From Streptomyces alboniger (GTDB lineage: Bacteria; Actinomycetota; Actinomycetes; Streptomycetales; Streptomycetaceae), in NCBI RefSeq assembly GCF_008704395.1, contig NZ_CP023695.1:4340001-4404000 (forward strand): a stretch of 64,000 nucleotides of DNA. The letters are read 5' to 3'. The notes under the pieces were generated by a model. The model ran no database searches. It was not told the origin of the DNA and saw only the letters and a program-made list of their open reading frames with translations. Position 1 is the stretch's first letter. Each line of letters starts with the position of its first letter. The translations under genes and the position numbers were made by a program. Below are positions 1-9,024 of the stretch, piece by piece.

Positions 1-1810
1 AGATGCCGCCTCCGAAGGCCAGGTCCAGGCAGCCGCCGTTCGATGTGCTCTTCAGGGTGCCGTTCGGGCCCCAGCGCCAGAGGCGGGCCGTGCCCTGGGT
101 GCAGTCGCCTACGAAGACCGCCTGGCCGAGCATGTTGGCCACCAGGCAGGAGCCGGACTGTTTGTTGACGACCTTGATGCTGTTGTTCTCCGCGCTCACG
201 GTGGACCACGAGGCGCTCGGGTCGCCGCAGGAGCCGTCGTCCGCGGAGCCGTATACCTGGATCAGGCAGGAGCCGTTGTCCGCGTTCTTCATGCGGTACG
301 GGCCCGATGAGGGTTTCGTGTCCGTGGGGGAGTCGGGCTTGTCGTTGTGGTCGTCGTTGTTGTTGTCGGTGTCGCCGTCGCCCTCGCCGTTGGATGAGTC
401 TTGGGGCGAGTCCTTCGAGCCCTCGGAGCCCTTGTTGCCGCCGTTGCTCTTTCCCGGTGGGTTCTTCGCGTCGGCGGGGGTGTCCTCGTCTGAGGCGTCG
501 TCGGACTTCCCCTTGTCCGGTGATGCGTTCTTCTTGTCCTTCGGGTTCTTTCCGTTCTTGGCGGCGTCCGAGGGGTCGTTCGTCGTCGAGGGGCCGGAGG
601 GCGGTGTTGTGGCGGTGGCCGAAGGGGGTGCGCCTGCCGCGCTGTCCGGGCTTGTGATGTAGGGGAGGTTCTGGAGCGCCAGTGTGGTGCCGGTGGCGAT
701 CACTACGACGGGGAGTACCGCCATCAGGACGCGAGTGCGGCGGCGGCGCTCGGGGGCGTGGGAGGCGGAGTGAGAGGCGGAGGTCGAGCCTGCGTTCGGG
801 TTGGTTTCCGGTGGGGGTGGGGTGAGGGGGATGGGTGGGGCGGGGAGGAGGGTGGGGGGTCTTGTCGCGAACGCCGCTCGGCCCGCCAGGCGGTCCGTGA
901 CGGGGGTCGGCCAGGCGGGCGGGGTCGAAGGGCCCTGTCGTGCGGCCAGGTCGAGGAGTTCGGGGGCGGTCGGGCGGCCCTCGGGGTCCTTGTCCAGGCA
1001 GGTGGCGATGATCTCCGCCAGGCCTGGGTCCAGCGCGCGCAGCGGGTCCAGGTCGGGGGTGTCGTGGACGATGCGGTAGAGCGGGCTGCCCTCGGCGGCG
1101 TCCTTGAACGGCCATCGGCCGCTCGCCGCGTACGCGACCAGCAGGCCCAGCGTGAACATGTCCGATGCGCTGCTCAACCGCCGCTTCCCCGAAGCCTGTT
1201 CGGGCGACATGTACGCGGGCGTGCCGACGATCAGGCCCGTCTGGGTCAGCTGGCTCTGCTCGGCGGCGCGGGCGATGCCGAAGTCGATGAGGGTGACGCC
1301 GTCGAGGGTCAGCATGACGTTCGACGGTTTGAGGTCCCGGTGCACCATGCCGAGGGCGTGGACCGGTTCGAGGCCCTTCGCCACGCCCCGCAGCAGGCGC
1401 CACAGGGCGTCGGCCGGCAGCGGCCCACCGTGCGGCTCGACCGCTTCCGCCAAGGTGATGCCGGGTACGTACGCGGTGGCGAACCACGGAGGTTCGGCGG
1501 TGCGGTCGCTCGCCAGCAGCGGGGCGGTGGCCTCGGCCGGCAGGCGCGCGAGGTTGTCCATCTCCTGCCCGAAGCGGCGTACGAACCCCTCGTCCTCGGC
1601 GACGACGGACGCCAGCATCTGCTTGACGGCCGCGTACCGCCCCTCGACGACGCCGAGGTACACCCGCCCCATGCCGCCCGTCCCGAGACGGCCCACCAGG
1701 GGGATCGTGCCGATCTGCCGCGGGTCCCGTTCGCGCAGAGGCTCGGCGCCGCTGCCCGTGAGGTCGAACCCGTCCTGCGTGCCTGCCCCGTCCACCGTCT
1801 CCCCGTTCAC
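1..1810 (-). CDS. Membrane Ser/Thr protein kinase, 3' end cut by window
   Basis: Eukaryotic-type (Hanks) kinase that would phosphorylate Ser/Thr at the inner face of the membrane. Reading the minus strand shows the glycine loop GTGGMGRVY near residue 45, the lysine in AAVKQ near 59, [13 protein letters not shown] and the [10 protein letters not shown] activation segment. A Pro/Ser linker, one membrane helix near residue 363 and a long acidic Ser/Asp/Lys linker follow. The outer part has cysteine- and Trp-containing repeats ([37 protein letters not shown]) that look like a ricin-type beta-trefoil sensor; that fold is an inference. The gene runs off the left edge. Two in-frame GTG starts, 1810 and 1795, each follow GGGGAG and come from a small duplication, so the exact start is open. 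Confidence 0.85.
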   Translation of the reverse strand, partial: MNGETVDGAGTQDGFDLTGSGAEPLRERDPRQIGTIPLVGRLGTGGMGRVYLGVVEGRYAAVKQMLASVVAEDEGFVRRFGQEMDNLARLPAEATAPLLASDRTAEPPWFATAYVPGITLAEAVEPHGGPLPADALWRLLRGVAKGLEPVHALGMVHRDLKPSNVMLTLDGVTLIDFGIARAAEQSQLTQTGLIVGTPAYMSPEQASGKRRLSSASDMFTLGLLVAYAASGRWPFKDAAEGSPLYRIVHDTPDLDPLRALDPGLAEIIATCLDKDPEGRPTAPELLDLAARQGPSTPPAWPTPVTDRLAGRAAFATRPPTLLPAPPIPLTPPPPETNPNAGSTSASHSASHAPERRRRTRVLMAVLPVVVIATGTTLALQNLPYITSPDSAAGAPPSATATTPPSGPSTTNDPSDAAKNGKNPKDKKNASPDKGKSDDASDEDTPADAKNPPGKSNGGNKGSEGSKDSPQDSSNGEGDGDTDNNNDDHNDKPDSPTDTKPSSGPYRMKNADNGSCLIQVYGSADDGSCGDPSASWSTVSAENNSIKVVNKQSGSCLVANMLGQAVFVGDCTQGTARLWRWGPNGTLKSTSNGGCLDLAFGGGI

Positions 1811-1942
1811 CGGTCTCCCCGTTCACCGGTCTCCCGGCCGGGCCCGTGCCGCTCCCGTGCGCACCCCCGTCCGCACGGACGGACACCGGCCCCGGCCGGG
1901 CCGGACATCAGTTTGAACCATCGATCCTCTCGGGTGGAAGAT

Positions 1943-1954
1943 CTTTCTAGAAAA
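1943..1954. promoter_or_regulatory. CTTTCTAGAAAA operator-like site upstream of the kinase gene
   Basis: The perfect palindrome TTTCTAGAAA (1944-1953) lies about 135 bp upstream of the kinase start. The identical 12-mer CTTTCTAGAAAA recurs at 2603-2614 in front of the TetR gene. CTAG is rare in DNA this GC-rich, so the recurrence is unlikely to be chance. Probable TetR operator (inference). Confidence 0.5.
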
Positions 1955-2011
1955 GTGTTCCACTTTGGTGGGAAGTGGGCATGCGGGCCCGCGAGTTGGC
2001 GGGTTGGTGAG

Positions 2012-2563
2012 TTAGCGGGCGTATGAGCCTAGGCCCACCAGGCAGTAGACGTATTCGTTGATGGCCGTGCCGTTGAGGGTGTAGCGGTACGAGAAGGCGT
2101 ACTGCGTCTTGGGATTGCTCTTGCAGCGGCTCAGGTCCGACGTCAGGGGGATCGTCTGGATCACCCGGTAGTGGGCGTCGGACGCGGAGCAGGAGACCTC
2201 CTCCACGCCGCTGACCTCCTGGGCCGTCTCGGAGTCCGGGAGCGTTCCGTTGAGGCAGGTACCCGATTCGTACGGGCTCGGGGCCGCGCTCGTGGGGGCG
2301 GGGGCGGGAGCGGCGGCGGAGTTCGACGGGGCCTGGGTCGGCGGTTCGTACGTCGTCTGCGAACTCGGCGAAGCGGCGTACGACGTGGTGGACGACGGCG
2401 TGGAGGAGGCGGTGCTGTCGTCGTCATCGCCCTGGTTCAGCACCAGGGCGGCGACGAGCACGGCGCCTGCGACGCCGAGCACCGCCAGGCAGCCGCGGGC
2501 GCTGGACCCGGGCGTACGGTTCGGCCGCGGCGTGGGAGATATGGGACGCGTGGGTTCGGACAC
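2012..2563 (-). CDS. LppU/SCO3897-like membrane-anchored secreted protein
   Basis: A protein of 183 residues. It has a short cytoplasmic Pro-rich N-terminus, one membrane helix (CLAVLGVAGAVLVAALVL, about 25-42), a DDDD plus Ser/Thr/Pro/Ala-rich linker of about 55 residues, and a compact C-terminal domain of about 85 residues. That domain has four Cys residues likely to form disulfides outside the cell. The C-terminal domain resembles the actinobacterial LppU/SCO3897 family, whose function is not established. It lies between the kinase and a divergent TetR gene, so a role in the same envelope-signalling unit is plausible but not shown. Confidence 0.7.
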   Translation of the reverse strand: MSEPTRPISPTPRPNRTPGSSARGCLAVLGVAGAVLVAALVLNQGDDDDSTASSTPSSTTSYAASPSSQTTYEPPTQAPSNSAAAPAPAPTSAAPSPYESGTCLNGTLPDSETAQEVSGVEEVSCSASDAHYRVIQTIPLTSDLSRCKSNPKTQYAFSYRYTLNGTAINEYVYCLVGLGSYAR

Positions 2564-2602
2564 GGGGCCAGTGTGGGGGAGGAGGGGTGGGTTTTGAAGT
2601 GA

Positions 2603-2626
2603 CTTTCTAGAAAACAGCTCTAGAAA
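2603..2626. promoter_or_regulatory. Double CTAG-centred operator between LppU-like and TetR genes
   Basis: Two sites lie in the divergent promoter region: CTTTCTAGAAAA (2603-2614), identical to the site at 1943, and GCTCTAGAAA (2617-2626), a half-conserved copy. The second overlaps an upstream in-frame ATG at 2626, which supports the downstream TetR start at 2665. Autoregulation by the TetR protein is the likely reading. Confidence 0.5.
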
Positions 2627-2664
2627 TGATGTGGGGTGTGCGGGGGTTTACGCTGGTGGGCACG

Positions 2665-3258
2665 ATGAGCCCCAAGCAACAACGCGGCGCGCAAACCGCC
2701 GAGCGCCTCCTGGACGCCGCCCTCCAGGTGTACGCCGAGTCCGGGGAGCAAGGCGTCACCGTCAGCGCCCTCACCAAGGCGAGCGGTGTCAGCCTCGGCA
2801 GCCTCTACCACCACTTCGGCAGCGTCGACGGCCTCATGCGCGCCCTGTTGCTGCGCTGGCTCGGGCGTCTCCTCGGCGAGCTGGCCGGGGGCGTGGAGCG
2901 TTCCCGTACGGCCAAGGGCGCTGTCCGTACGCTCGTACGGGCGTATCTGACGTTCATCCAGGAGCATCCGGACGCCTCCCGGCTCCTGCACTCCTCCTAC
3001 GCCGACCGGGTCGGCATGGCGCAGGCCGCCCAGCTGCGTGACGCGCAGGAGGCCAGGCTGTCGCCGCTGACCGCCTGGGTGCGGCGGCACACGGAGTCGG
3101 GGGAGATCGCTCCGCTGGCCGCGCCGATGGTCGAGGCGCTGGTCATGGGGCCGATCGTCGCCACAGCGCGCCGCTGGCTCTCCGGCATCGACGACGCGGA
3201 CCTCGATCAGGCCGCGCATGTCCTTCCGGAGCGGATCTGGCGGTCGATCAGTCCCTGA
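2665..3258 (+). CDS. TetR/AcrR family transcriptional regulator
   Basis: A protein of 197 residues. The N-terminal helix-turn-helix contains VSALTKASGVSLGSLYHHFG, and an all-helical ligand-binding half follows. I chose the ATG at 2665 (MSPKQQRG) because TetR proteins start just before the first HTH helix, and because the ATG at 2626 overlaps a CTAG palindrome. The gene is divergent from the LppU-like gene, with two operator-like palindromes between them and a third before the kinase gene. It probably represses itself and these neighbours. The ligand is unknown. The cupin gene begins 52 bp downstream and may be co-transcribed. Confidence 0.88.
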   Translation: MSPKQQRGAQTAERLLDAALQVYAESGEQGVTVSALTKASGVSLGSLYHHFGSVDGLMRALLLRWLGRLLGELAGGVERSRTAKGAVRTLVRAYLTFIQEHPDASRLLHSSYADRVGMAQAAQLRDAQEARLSPLTAWVRRHTESGEIAPLAAPMVEALVMGPIVATARRWLSGIDDADLDQAAHVLPERIWRSISP

Positions 3259-3310
3259 ACGGCGGTGGGGCGCGCGGTTATCGCGCGCTTCGGGCGGGGA
3301 GCGATCGGGC

Positions 3311-4084
3311 ATGGTCGAAAACCATGCGGAGCCGGCACGGGTGCCGGATGCGGTCGCGACGACGGGCGTGACGACGGGCGTGACGACGGGCGGAACCGCT
3401 GAGGAAGTGGCGGCGCGGCACGAGCTGGTGCCTCTGCCGGTGGAGGGGGGCCTGTACCGGCGGACCTGGGCGGGCCCGCCGGACGCCGACGGCCGGCCGG
3501 CGGGCTCGGCGATCATCGTGCTCCTGACCGACGCTCCTGGGGACTTCTCCGCCCTGCACCGGTTGCCCATCGACGAGGTCTGGCACTTCTACGAAGGCGA
3601 CGCCTTGGAGGTGCTCCTCCTCGCCCCCGACGGCGCAGACCGCCTGGCGGTGCTGGGGCGGGACGGGCGCGTTCAGCTCGTCGTCCCGGCGGGGACGTGG
3701 ATGGGGGCGCGGGTCGCGAGGGGCGGCGGGTGCGGGTGGTCGTTGTTCGGGACGACGATGGCGCCGGGATTCCTGCCCCAGGATTACGAGGGCGGTGACG
3801 CGGAGGAGCTCTGCGCACGGTATCCGGGGCGGGCGGCCGTCATCCGGGAGCTGTGCAGGGTCGGGGAGCCGGTGCGGATGGCGGGATTGGGAGGGGTGGG
3901 GGAGTCGGGAGATGTGGGGGAGTGGGGAGACGTGGGGGGTTCGGGGCCGGTGGGTGAGTCGGTGGCGGGGGTGGGATCGGTGGCGGTAGGGGAGCCGCCG
4001 GGGCCGGTGAGGGAGGAGGGGGCGACTGGTGGTGAAGGGGGCGGTGAGCGCGATGAGCGTGATGGGGGAGGTGGCGGGCGATGA
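3311..4084 (+). CDS. Cupin superfamily (DUF985/Cupin_5) protein with Gly-rich tail
   Basis: A protein of 257 residues. Residues about 35-180 match the Cupin_5/DUF985 pattern: LVPLPVEGGLYRRTW, then IDEVWHFYEGD, VVPAGTWMGARV, GWSLFGTTMAPGF and DYEGGD. This small beta-barrel family has no settled activity. The start at 3311 gives MVENHAEP. The N-terminus contains a 12-bp direct repeat in three copies (3356-3391), read as TGVT. The last 80 residues are low complexity, rich in Gly, Val and Glu, and are not part of the cupin. The stop overlaps the SDR start (ATGA), so the two genes form an operon. Confidence 0.8.
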   Translation: MVENHAEPARVPDAVATTGVTTGVTTGGTAEEVAARHELVPLPVEGGLYRRTWAGPPDADGRPAGSAIIVLLTDAPGDFSALHRLPIDEVWHFYEGDALEVLLLAPDGADRLAVLGRDGRVQLVVPAGTWMGARVARGGGCGWSLFGTTMAPGFLPQDYEGGDAEELCARYPGRAAVIRELCRVGEPVRMAGLGGVGESGDVGEWGDVGGSGPVGESVAGVGSVAVGEPPGPVREEGATGGEGGGERDERDGGGGGR

Positions 4085-4899
4085 GTGAGGAGGGGACGGA
4101 GCGGGTCGGCGCTCGGCGGGGGCTGTGGGACGACACCTTGCCCCGGATGGCCGGGCGCGTCGTCCTGGTGACCGGGGCCAGCGGGGGGCTCGGGGCCGGG
4201 ATCGCGTGGCGGTTCGCGCAGGCGGGGGCCGCGGTCGTGGTGCATTTCCGGCGGGGGGAGACGCGGGCCCGGGAGCTGGTCGAGCGGATCGGGGGCGCGG
4301 GCGGTGACGCCGTCGCCCTGGCGGCGGACCTGACCCGGGAGGAGGAGTGCCATCGCCTCGTGGAAGCCGCGTACGCCTGGCGGGGGCGCCTTGACGCGCT
4401 GGTCAACAACGCCGGGATCCAGCCCGTGCGGAGCCTCGCCGACATGACGGCCGAGGACTGGCGGCGGCTCGCCGAGGCGAACGTGACCAGTGCGTTCTGC
4501 TGCACCCAGGCCGCGGCGAAGCTCATGGCCCGGCAGGACGGCGGCGGCACGATCACGCAGATCGCGTCCATCGAGGGCTCGCGTCCCGCCCCGGGCCACG
4601 CCCACTACAGCGCCTCCAAGGCCGCCCTGATCATGTTCGCCCGCTCGGCCGCGCTGGAGTACGGGCCGCTCGGCATCCGCGTCAACAGCGTCTCGCCCGG
4701 CCTCGTCGACCGGCCCGGCCTCGCGGAGGAGTGGCCGGAGGGCGTGGAGCGGTGGGGCAGGGCGGCGCCGCTCGGCCGTCTCGGCCGGCCCGAGGACATC
4801 GGCAGCGCGTGCGTGTTCCTCGCCTCGGACGCGGCGTCCTGGATCACCGGTACCGATCTGGTGGTGGACGGTGGGGTGGGGGCGGCGCCTGCCTGGTAG
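4081..4899 (+). CDS. SDR family NAD(P)-dependent oxidoreductase
   Basis: A short-chain dehydrogenase/reductase of 272 residues. It has the cofactor motif TGASGGLG (31-38), NNAG (109-112), the catalytic Ser in IASIEG (S163) and YSASK (Y176/K180). The C-terminal DAASWITGTDLVVDGG segment is typical of classical SDRs. HFRRGE after beta-2 suggests NADPH preference (inference). The substrate cannot be told from sequence. It is translationally coupled to the cupin gene by an ATGA overlap, which hints at a shared small-molecule pathway. Downstream is a repeat-rich intergenic region with no further gene on this strand. Confidence 0.92.
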   Translation: MSEEGTERVGARRGLWDDTLPRMAGRVVLVTGASGGLGAGIAWRFAQAGAAVVVHFRRGETRARELVERIGGAGGDAVALAADLTREEECHRLVEAAYAWRGRLDALVNNAGIQPVRSLADMTAEDWRRLAEANVTSAFCCTQAAAKLMARQDGGGTITQIASIEGSRPAPGHAHYSASKAALIMFARSAALEYGPLGIRVNSVSPGLVDRPGLAEEWPEGVERWGRAAPLGRLGRPEDIGSACVFLASDAASWITGTDLVVDGGVGAAPAW

Positions 4900-4954
4900 T
4901 GCCGTGGCCTGCTTGGCGGTCCGGGTGGGCCCCCAGGCGCTGCGGCCCGCTTAG

Positions 4955-5331
4955 TCGTCCCCGGGTCCGGTCGCCCCGGGTCCGGTCACCCCGGGTCCGG
5001 TCGCCCCGCCCCGGGCCTGGTCGCCACCGGGCTTGGCGGTCCCGGGCTTGGTCGCAACCGGGTCTGGCCGTCCCCGGGCGCCGTGGCCCGCCCGGTCCCC
5101 CCTGCGCCTGACCGCCCCCGCGCCTCGTCGTCCCCGGGCTTGGTCGTCCTCGGGTCTGGTCCCCCCCCGTGCCCGATCACCCCCCCTCCGCCTGGACATT
5201 CCCGGGCTTGGTCGCCTCCGGGGTTGCTCGCCCCCGCGCTTGGCTGCCCCCGCGCCTGACCGCCCCCGGCCCAGGACTCAGCGGACCGGCGCTCAGCGGG
5301 CCAGGGCCCAGTGGCCCAGGACTCAGCGCTC
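4955..5331. repeat. Degenerate 15-bp and 10-bp tandem repeats in a 423-bp gap
   Basis: The region between the convergent SDR and response-regulator genes is filled with variants of a 15-bp unit (CCCCGGGTCCGGTCG and the like) from 4955 to about 5270. A shorter repeat of CCAGGACTCAGCG/GGCCCAGTGG type runs into the last codons of the response regulator. Reading frames here are open only because of the repeat and GC bias, so I call no gene. Confidence 0.75.
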
Positions 5332-5967
5332 CAGATACGCCAGGACCGCGAGGACACGGCGATTGTCCGTGTCCGACGGTGGCAGCCCGAGCTTGGGGAA
5401 GATGTTGCCGATGTGCTTGGCGACGGCCTTCTCCGAGATGAACAGGGCCTCCGCGACCCCCGCGTTCGAGCGGCCCTGCGCCAGGCACTCCAGGACCTCG
5501 CGCTCGCGCGCTGTGAGCGTCGCCATCGCGCTGTCGCGGGCCTTGCGGACCAGGAGTTGGGAGATCACCTCGGGGTCCATGGCCGTACCGCCCCCGGCGA
5601 CCCGTTCGATCGACCCGATGAACTGGGCGCCGTTCGAGACCCGGTCCTTCAGTACGTAGCCGACCCCCTCGGAACCGGTGGCCAGCAACTCATGCGCGTA
5701 CAGAGGTTCCACGTACTGGGAGAGCAGCAGCACCGGCAGGCCCGGTACCCGGCCGCGCGCCTCCACGGCCGCCCGCAGGCCCTCGTCGCTGAAGCCCGGT
5801 GGGAGCCGGACGTCGACGATCGCGACGTCCGGCCGCAGGTCCATGAGCGCTGTCAGCAGGTCGGGGCCGTTGTCGACGGCCGCGGCGACCTCGTGCCCGA
5901 AGGCGGCGAGGAGGCGGGCGAGGCCGTCCCTCAGCAGGAAGTGGTCTTCGGCGAGGACAACGCGCAC
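5323..5967 (-). CDS. NarL/LuxR-type response regulator
   Basis: A protein of 214 residues. The receiver domain (1-120) has the acidic pair at E7/D8 and the phospho-acceptor D52 in IVDVRLPP. The C-terminal LuxR helix-turn-helix reads [18 protein letters not shown] onward, about 150-195. It is the partner of the histidine kinase immediately upstream, whose last 37 bp it overlaps. The final codons lie in the 10-bp repeat tract of the intergenic region. The target genes are unknown. The neighbours are not obviously a secretion or antibiotic cluster. Confidence 0.93.
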   Translation of the reverse strand: MRVVLAEDHFLLRDGLARLLAAFGHEVAAAVDNGPDLLTALMDLRPDVAIVDVRLPPGFSDEGLRAAVEARGRVPGLPVLLLSQYVEPLYAHELLATGSEGVGYVLKDRVSNGAQFIGSIERVAGGGTAMDPEVISQLLVRKARDSAMATLTAREREVLECLAQGRSNAGVAEALFISEKAVAKHIGNIFPKLGLPPSDTDNRRVLAVLAYLER

Positions 5968-7379
5968 GGCACCTCCAGCGTCACCAGGGTCGGGCCACCG
6001 GGCGGGCTGCTCACGGCGAGGACGCCGTCGAACATCGCCAGCCGCTCCTCTATGCCGCGCAGGCCTGTGCCGCGCGCGGGGTCGGCGCCACCGCGGCCGT
6101 CGTCCGTGACGGTGATGCGGAGGGTGCCGACAGCACCCTCGGGTGCGTGCATGCCGGGGGTGCCCCCGTGAGGGGCGTCCACGTCGGGGGCCGGGCGCCC
6201 GGACTCGTGGCGGATGTCGATCCAGGCCCGCGCGGCACCGGAGTGTTTCGCCGCGTTGGCCATCAGTTCCGAGACCGCGAAGTACGCGGCCGACTCCACC
6301 GGTGGTTCGGGGCGCGCGGGCAGGTCGGCCCGCACCTCGGTCCTGAGCGGGCTGATCAGCGCCAAGGAACGCACGGCGTCGGCCAGGCCGCGGTCCGCGA
6401 GGACCGGCGGATGGATCCCGCGGACCAGGTCGCGCAGTTCCTGAAGGGCCTTGGCGGAGTTCTCGCGGGCCTCGGCGAGGAGGGCGCGCACGGCTTCGGG
6501 GTTCGATTCGAGCAGGTGCTCGGCGGCGTCGAGCGTCATGCCCATCGCCACCAGGCGGACCTGGGCGCCGTCGTGCAGGTCGCGTTCGATGCGGCGGATC
6601 TCGGCCATCTGCGTGTCGACGGCGGTGGAACGGGTCGTGGTGAGGTGGTCGATACGGTGGGCCATCTCGGCCATCTCCGCGCGCAGTTCGCTCTCACTGG
6701 GGGCGAGCATCGCGCGCAGGTAGCGTTCGTGGAGGCGTACGGCCCGGGGCGCGGCCCAGCGGAACGCGAGCGGGAACTGAAGGGCGCCGAGTACTCCCGC
6801 GAGGGCGGCCGTCGGCCAGTTCTGCACCGGGATGAACAGGTACCAGATGCTGCCCCACTCGCGGGAGAGCTGCACGCCGAACACCGCGGTGACGAGCCCC
6901 CACACCCCGCTGAGGACGAGTGCGAGCGGGATGAAGGCGATCAGCCCGCCGACGTACGGGTCGAGGTTCGCCCACCGCCAGTCCCGCCACACCTGGCCCT
7001 CCTTGCCCGCCAACTGGGCACGCAGCGCGAGGCCGTGGGGCCCCGCAGGTACCTCGCGGTAGGGAGCCGGGAAGTCCCGTCCCGACCACTCCTCGGCCAG
7101 CCTTCGCTGCTGGTCGGCCAGTTTCCGCACGCTCCTCACGGCGCTCGGGAGCAGCCTGGTGCGAGCGCCGCCCATGAAGAACGCGTGGGCGTGGGTCGTC
7201 CAGAGCGAGAGCCAGAACGCCCGCAGGGACAGGGACCACAGGAGCAGGGAGCGTGTGAAGGCGGCGCGGGGGCCGGGAGTCGGGGGCGGATTCGGTTTCG
7301 TGGCCTGGGCCTCGGCCTGGGCCGTGGTCATCTTCTGGGTCGTGTTCTGGGTCGCGTTCTGCGTCTGGGTCCTGGCCAT
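5931..7379 (-). CDS. NarL-family sensor histidine kinase
   Basis: A protein of 482 residues. The N-terminus is Gln/Thr-rich with a small repeat ([11 protein letters not shown]). Hydrophobic stretches near 45-62, 143-168 and 187-206 likely anchor it in the membrane. The HisKA_3 phospho-acceptor is H269 in ERDLHDGAQ. The HATPase_c domain has the N box [10 protein letters not shown] (N375) and DDGRGG followed by [11 protein letters not shown]. It should autophosphorylate and pass phosphate to the overlapping regulator at 5323-5967. There is no clear extracellular sensor domain, so sensing is probably within the membrane. The start ATG follows GGGGGAT at 4-nt spacing. Confidence 0.93.
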   Translation of the reverse strand: MARTQTQNATQNTTQKMTTAQAEAQATKPNPPPTPGPRAAFTRSLLLWSLSLRAFWLSLWTTHAHAFFMGGARTRLLPSAVRSVRKLADQQRRLAEEWSGRDFPAPYREVPAGPHGLALRAQLAGKEGQVWRDWRWANLDPYVGGLIAFIPLALVLSGVWGLVTAVFGVQLSREWGSIWYLFIPVQNWPTAALAGVLGALQFPLAFRWAAPRAVRLHERYLRAMLAPSESELRAEMAEMAHRIDHLTTTRSTAVDTQMAEIRRIERDLHDGAQVRLVAMGMTLDAAEHLLESNPEAVRALLAEARENSAKALQELRDLVRGIHPPVLADRGLADAVRSLALISPLRTEVRADLPARPEPPVESAAYFAVSELMANAAKHSGAARAWIDIRHESGRPAPDVDAPHGGTPGMHAPEGAVGTLRITVTDDGRGGADPARGTGLRGIEERLAMFDGVLAVSSPPGGPTLVTLEVPCALSSPKTTSC

Positions 7380-7545
7380 GGTGATCCCCCTGTACTCCCG
7401 TACTCACGTACTCCCGTGGGCCCTTTTGCCGTCTTCCGGCGTGTTCTCCGTAGGCCCTGTCCCGCCGATTATGGGGCGGTCGGCGGGGGGAAGTCGGTGG
7501 TAAAAACTCCCCTTTTCGCGGGGGAGGAGGAAGGGGGAACGATGC

Positions 7546-8391
7546 TCAGGAGTGCGCGATCACCCCCACTTCCAGATCCGCGACGACTCCGTAGTGGTCG
7601 CTCGCCCATATGCCGTCCACGGGCTTGTGGAAGGCGAGTTCGGCGCGACGTACGCGGGCGAAGGCGTTCGGGTGGGCGTGCGGGGAGCCGACGAAGACGT
7701 AGTCGATACGGCGGTGGTGGCCGGGCTGGCGGACCAGGCGTTCGATGTCCTCGGCCGCGTTCGGGTTGTCGCAGGACCAGGTGTGGCCGGGGCCGGAGCC
7801 CGCGACCTCCCAGGCGTCGTGGAAGTGCGTGCCGCGCCCCGAGAGGGACTGCCGGCCGGTCAGGTACCGGATGCAGGCCGCGTCGGGGCCCGCGTTGAAA
7901 TCTCCGGCGATGATCGTGGGCAGGGTGGTGCGGTGCCGGGCGTCCAGGTCGCTCAGGCCGATGGCCTGGCGCTCCCGTTCGGCTTCGGCTTCGAGACGGA
8001 AGGACAGGGTGGGGGCGATGAACAGGACCTCCTCACCGCCTGTTTCGGCCGTCGGCACGCGCGCCGCCAGCGTGAGCCAGGGAACGTCGGGGGCGTTCGC
8101 ACCACGCTGGTCGAGGGTCTCGATGATGCGGTGCGGCTGCCGCGTCGCGATCGCGGTGCCGCCGTAACGGTCCACATGGGGTGGTGCTGTCGCGGCCGTC
8201 CGCGACTGGTGGGTGCCGTGCAGCCCGGTCCCGTCGAGCAGGGCGGGCAGCTGGTCCGGCAGGACTTCCTGAAAGGCGACGAGATCCGGTGCCAGCCGCC
8301 GCAGTTCGGCGTTGATCAACGCGGCTCGTGCGGTGGCGTCGCCACGGTTGTTCCATACGTTCAGTGTCACGACGCGCAGATTCGTCGCCAT
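7546..8391 (-). CDS. Endonuclease/exonuclease/phosphatase (EEP) family hydrolase
   Basis: A protein of 281 residues with the full EEP-fold set: LNVWNN (N11), FQEVLP with metal ligand E42, GDFNAG (D164, N166), IDYVFV (D230) and ASDHYGV (D265/H266). This family includes phosphodiesterases, DNA repair nucleases, sphingomyelinases and DNase I-like enzymes. Nothing here decides which, and no signal peptide is visible, so it is probably intracellular. The start has GGAGAGG just upstream. A three-copy 24-bp repeat separates it from the YceI gene upstream. Confidence 0.87.
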   Translation of the reverse strand: MATNLRVVTLNVWNNRGDATARAALINAELRRLAPDLVAFQEVLPDQLPALLDGTGLHGTHQSRTAATAPPHVDRYGGTAIATRQPHRIIETLDQRGANAPDVPWLTLAARVPTAETGGEEVLFIAPTLSFRLEAEAERERQAIGLSDLDARHRTTLPTIIAGDFNAGPDAACIRYLTGRQSLSGRGTHFHDAWEVAGSGPGHTWSCDNPNAAEDIERLVRQPGHHRRIDYVFVGSPHAHPNAFARVRRAELAFHKPVDGIWASDHYGVVADLEVGVIAHS

Positions 8392-8402
8392 CAGGTTCCT
8401 CT

Positions 8403-8473
8403 CCTTCGGTTCCGGGGCGGGCCGGTCCTTCGGTTCCGGGGTGCGCCGGTCCTTCGGCTCTGGGGGGCCGGGT
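8403..8473. repeat. Three-copy 24-bp tandem repeat
   Basis: CCTTCGGTTCCGGGGC-type units of 24, 24 and 23 bp fill nearly the whole gap between the YceI gene stop and the EEP gene start, both on the minus strand. The tract therefore lies in the EEP leader or operon spacer. Confidence 0.75.
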
Positions 8474-8478
8474 CTCCT

Positions 8479-9024
8479 TCAGGGGTTCCGGAGCGCGGTG
8501 ATGTCGAACTCCAGCGTCACCTCCGGGCTGATCAGGGCCCTGGTCACGGCGTTCCAGTTCACACCCCAGTCACCGCGGTCGACCGTGACACCGCCCCGGA
8601 AGCCGACCCGGAAGTCGCCTCGCGGCCCGGTCGTGCCGACCAGCAACTCGACGCCGGCCGACACCGGTTGGGTCACCCCGCGAAGGGTCAGGTCCCCGGT
8701 GACGGTGAAGTGCGTATCGTCGGTCCGCGCCACCCCCACCGAGCTGAACGTGATGTCCGGATGGTTCTCCACGTCCAGGAATTTGCCGCGCAACAGGTCG
8801 TCGCGCTGCTTGCTGCCGGTCTGGATGCTCTGCGCCCGGATCGCGAGCCGTACGCCGGACCTCGACGGGTGGCCGCCGTCCAGGTGCACGGTGCCCCCGA
8901 ACTCGTCGAACTGCCCGCGCACCCTGGTGGCCATCGTGTGCCGGGCGACGAACCCGATCCGGGTATGGGCGATGTCGATGACGTAGTCGCCGGTCAGCTC
9001 GTCGAGCCGGGTCGTCGGGGTCAT
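8479..9024 (-). CDS. YceI-family protein
   Basis: A protein of 181 residues. It shows the YceI lipocalin-like pattern: DYVIDIAHTRIGFVARH near the start, then FDEFGGTVHLDG, FLDVENHPDITFSS, TGDLTLRGVTQPV and the closing VTLEFDITALR. YceI proteins bind long-chain or isoprenoid lipids in a beta-barrel. No signal peptide is present here, so this one is probably cytoplasmic. The start at 9024 overlaps the stop of the AhpD-like gene (ATGA). Both genes are likely driven by the ECF41-type promoter further upstream. Confidence 0.92.
   Translation of the reverse strand: MTPTTRLDELTGDYVIDIAHTRIGFVARHTMATRVRGQFDEFGGTVHLDGGHPSRSGVRLAIRAQSIQTGSKQRDDLLRGKFLDVENHPDITFSSVGVARTDDTHFTVTGDLTLRGVTQPVSAGVELLVGTTGPRGDFRVGFRGGVTVDRGDWGVNWNAVTRALISPEVTLEFDITALRNP

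Noticed and set aside
14..662. Plus-strand open frame at the left edge
   Set aside because: It is the complement of the kinase linker and ectodomain; the kinase frame on the minus strand is unbroken to the edge.
4900..5322. Open frames in the 4.9-5.3 kb gap on both strands
   Set aside because: They are made of 15-bp repeat units, give low-complexity Pro/Arg/Gly products and have no ribosome-binding site.
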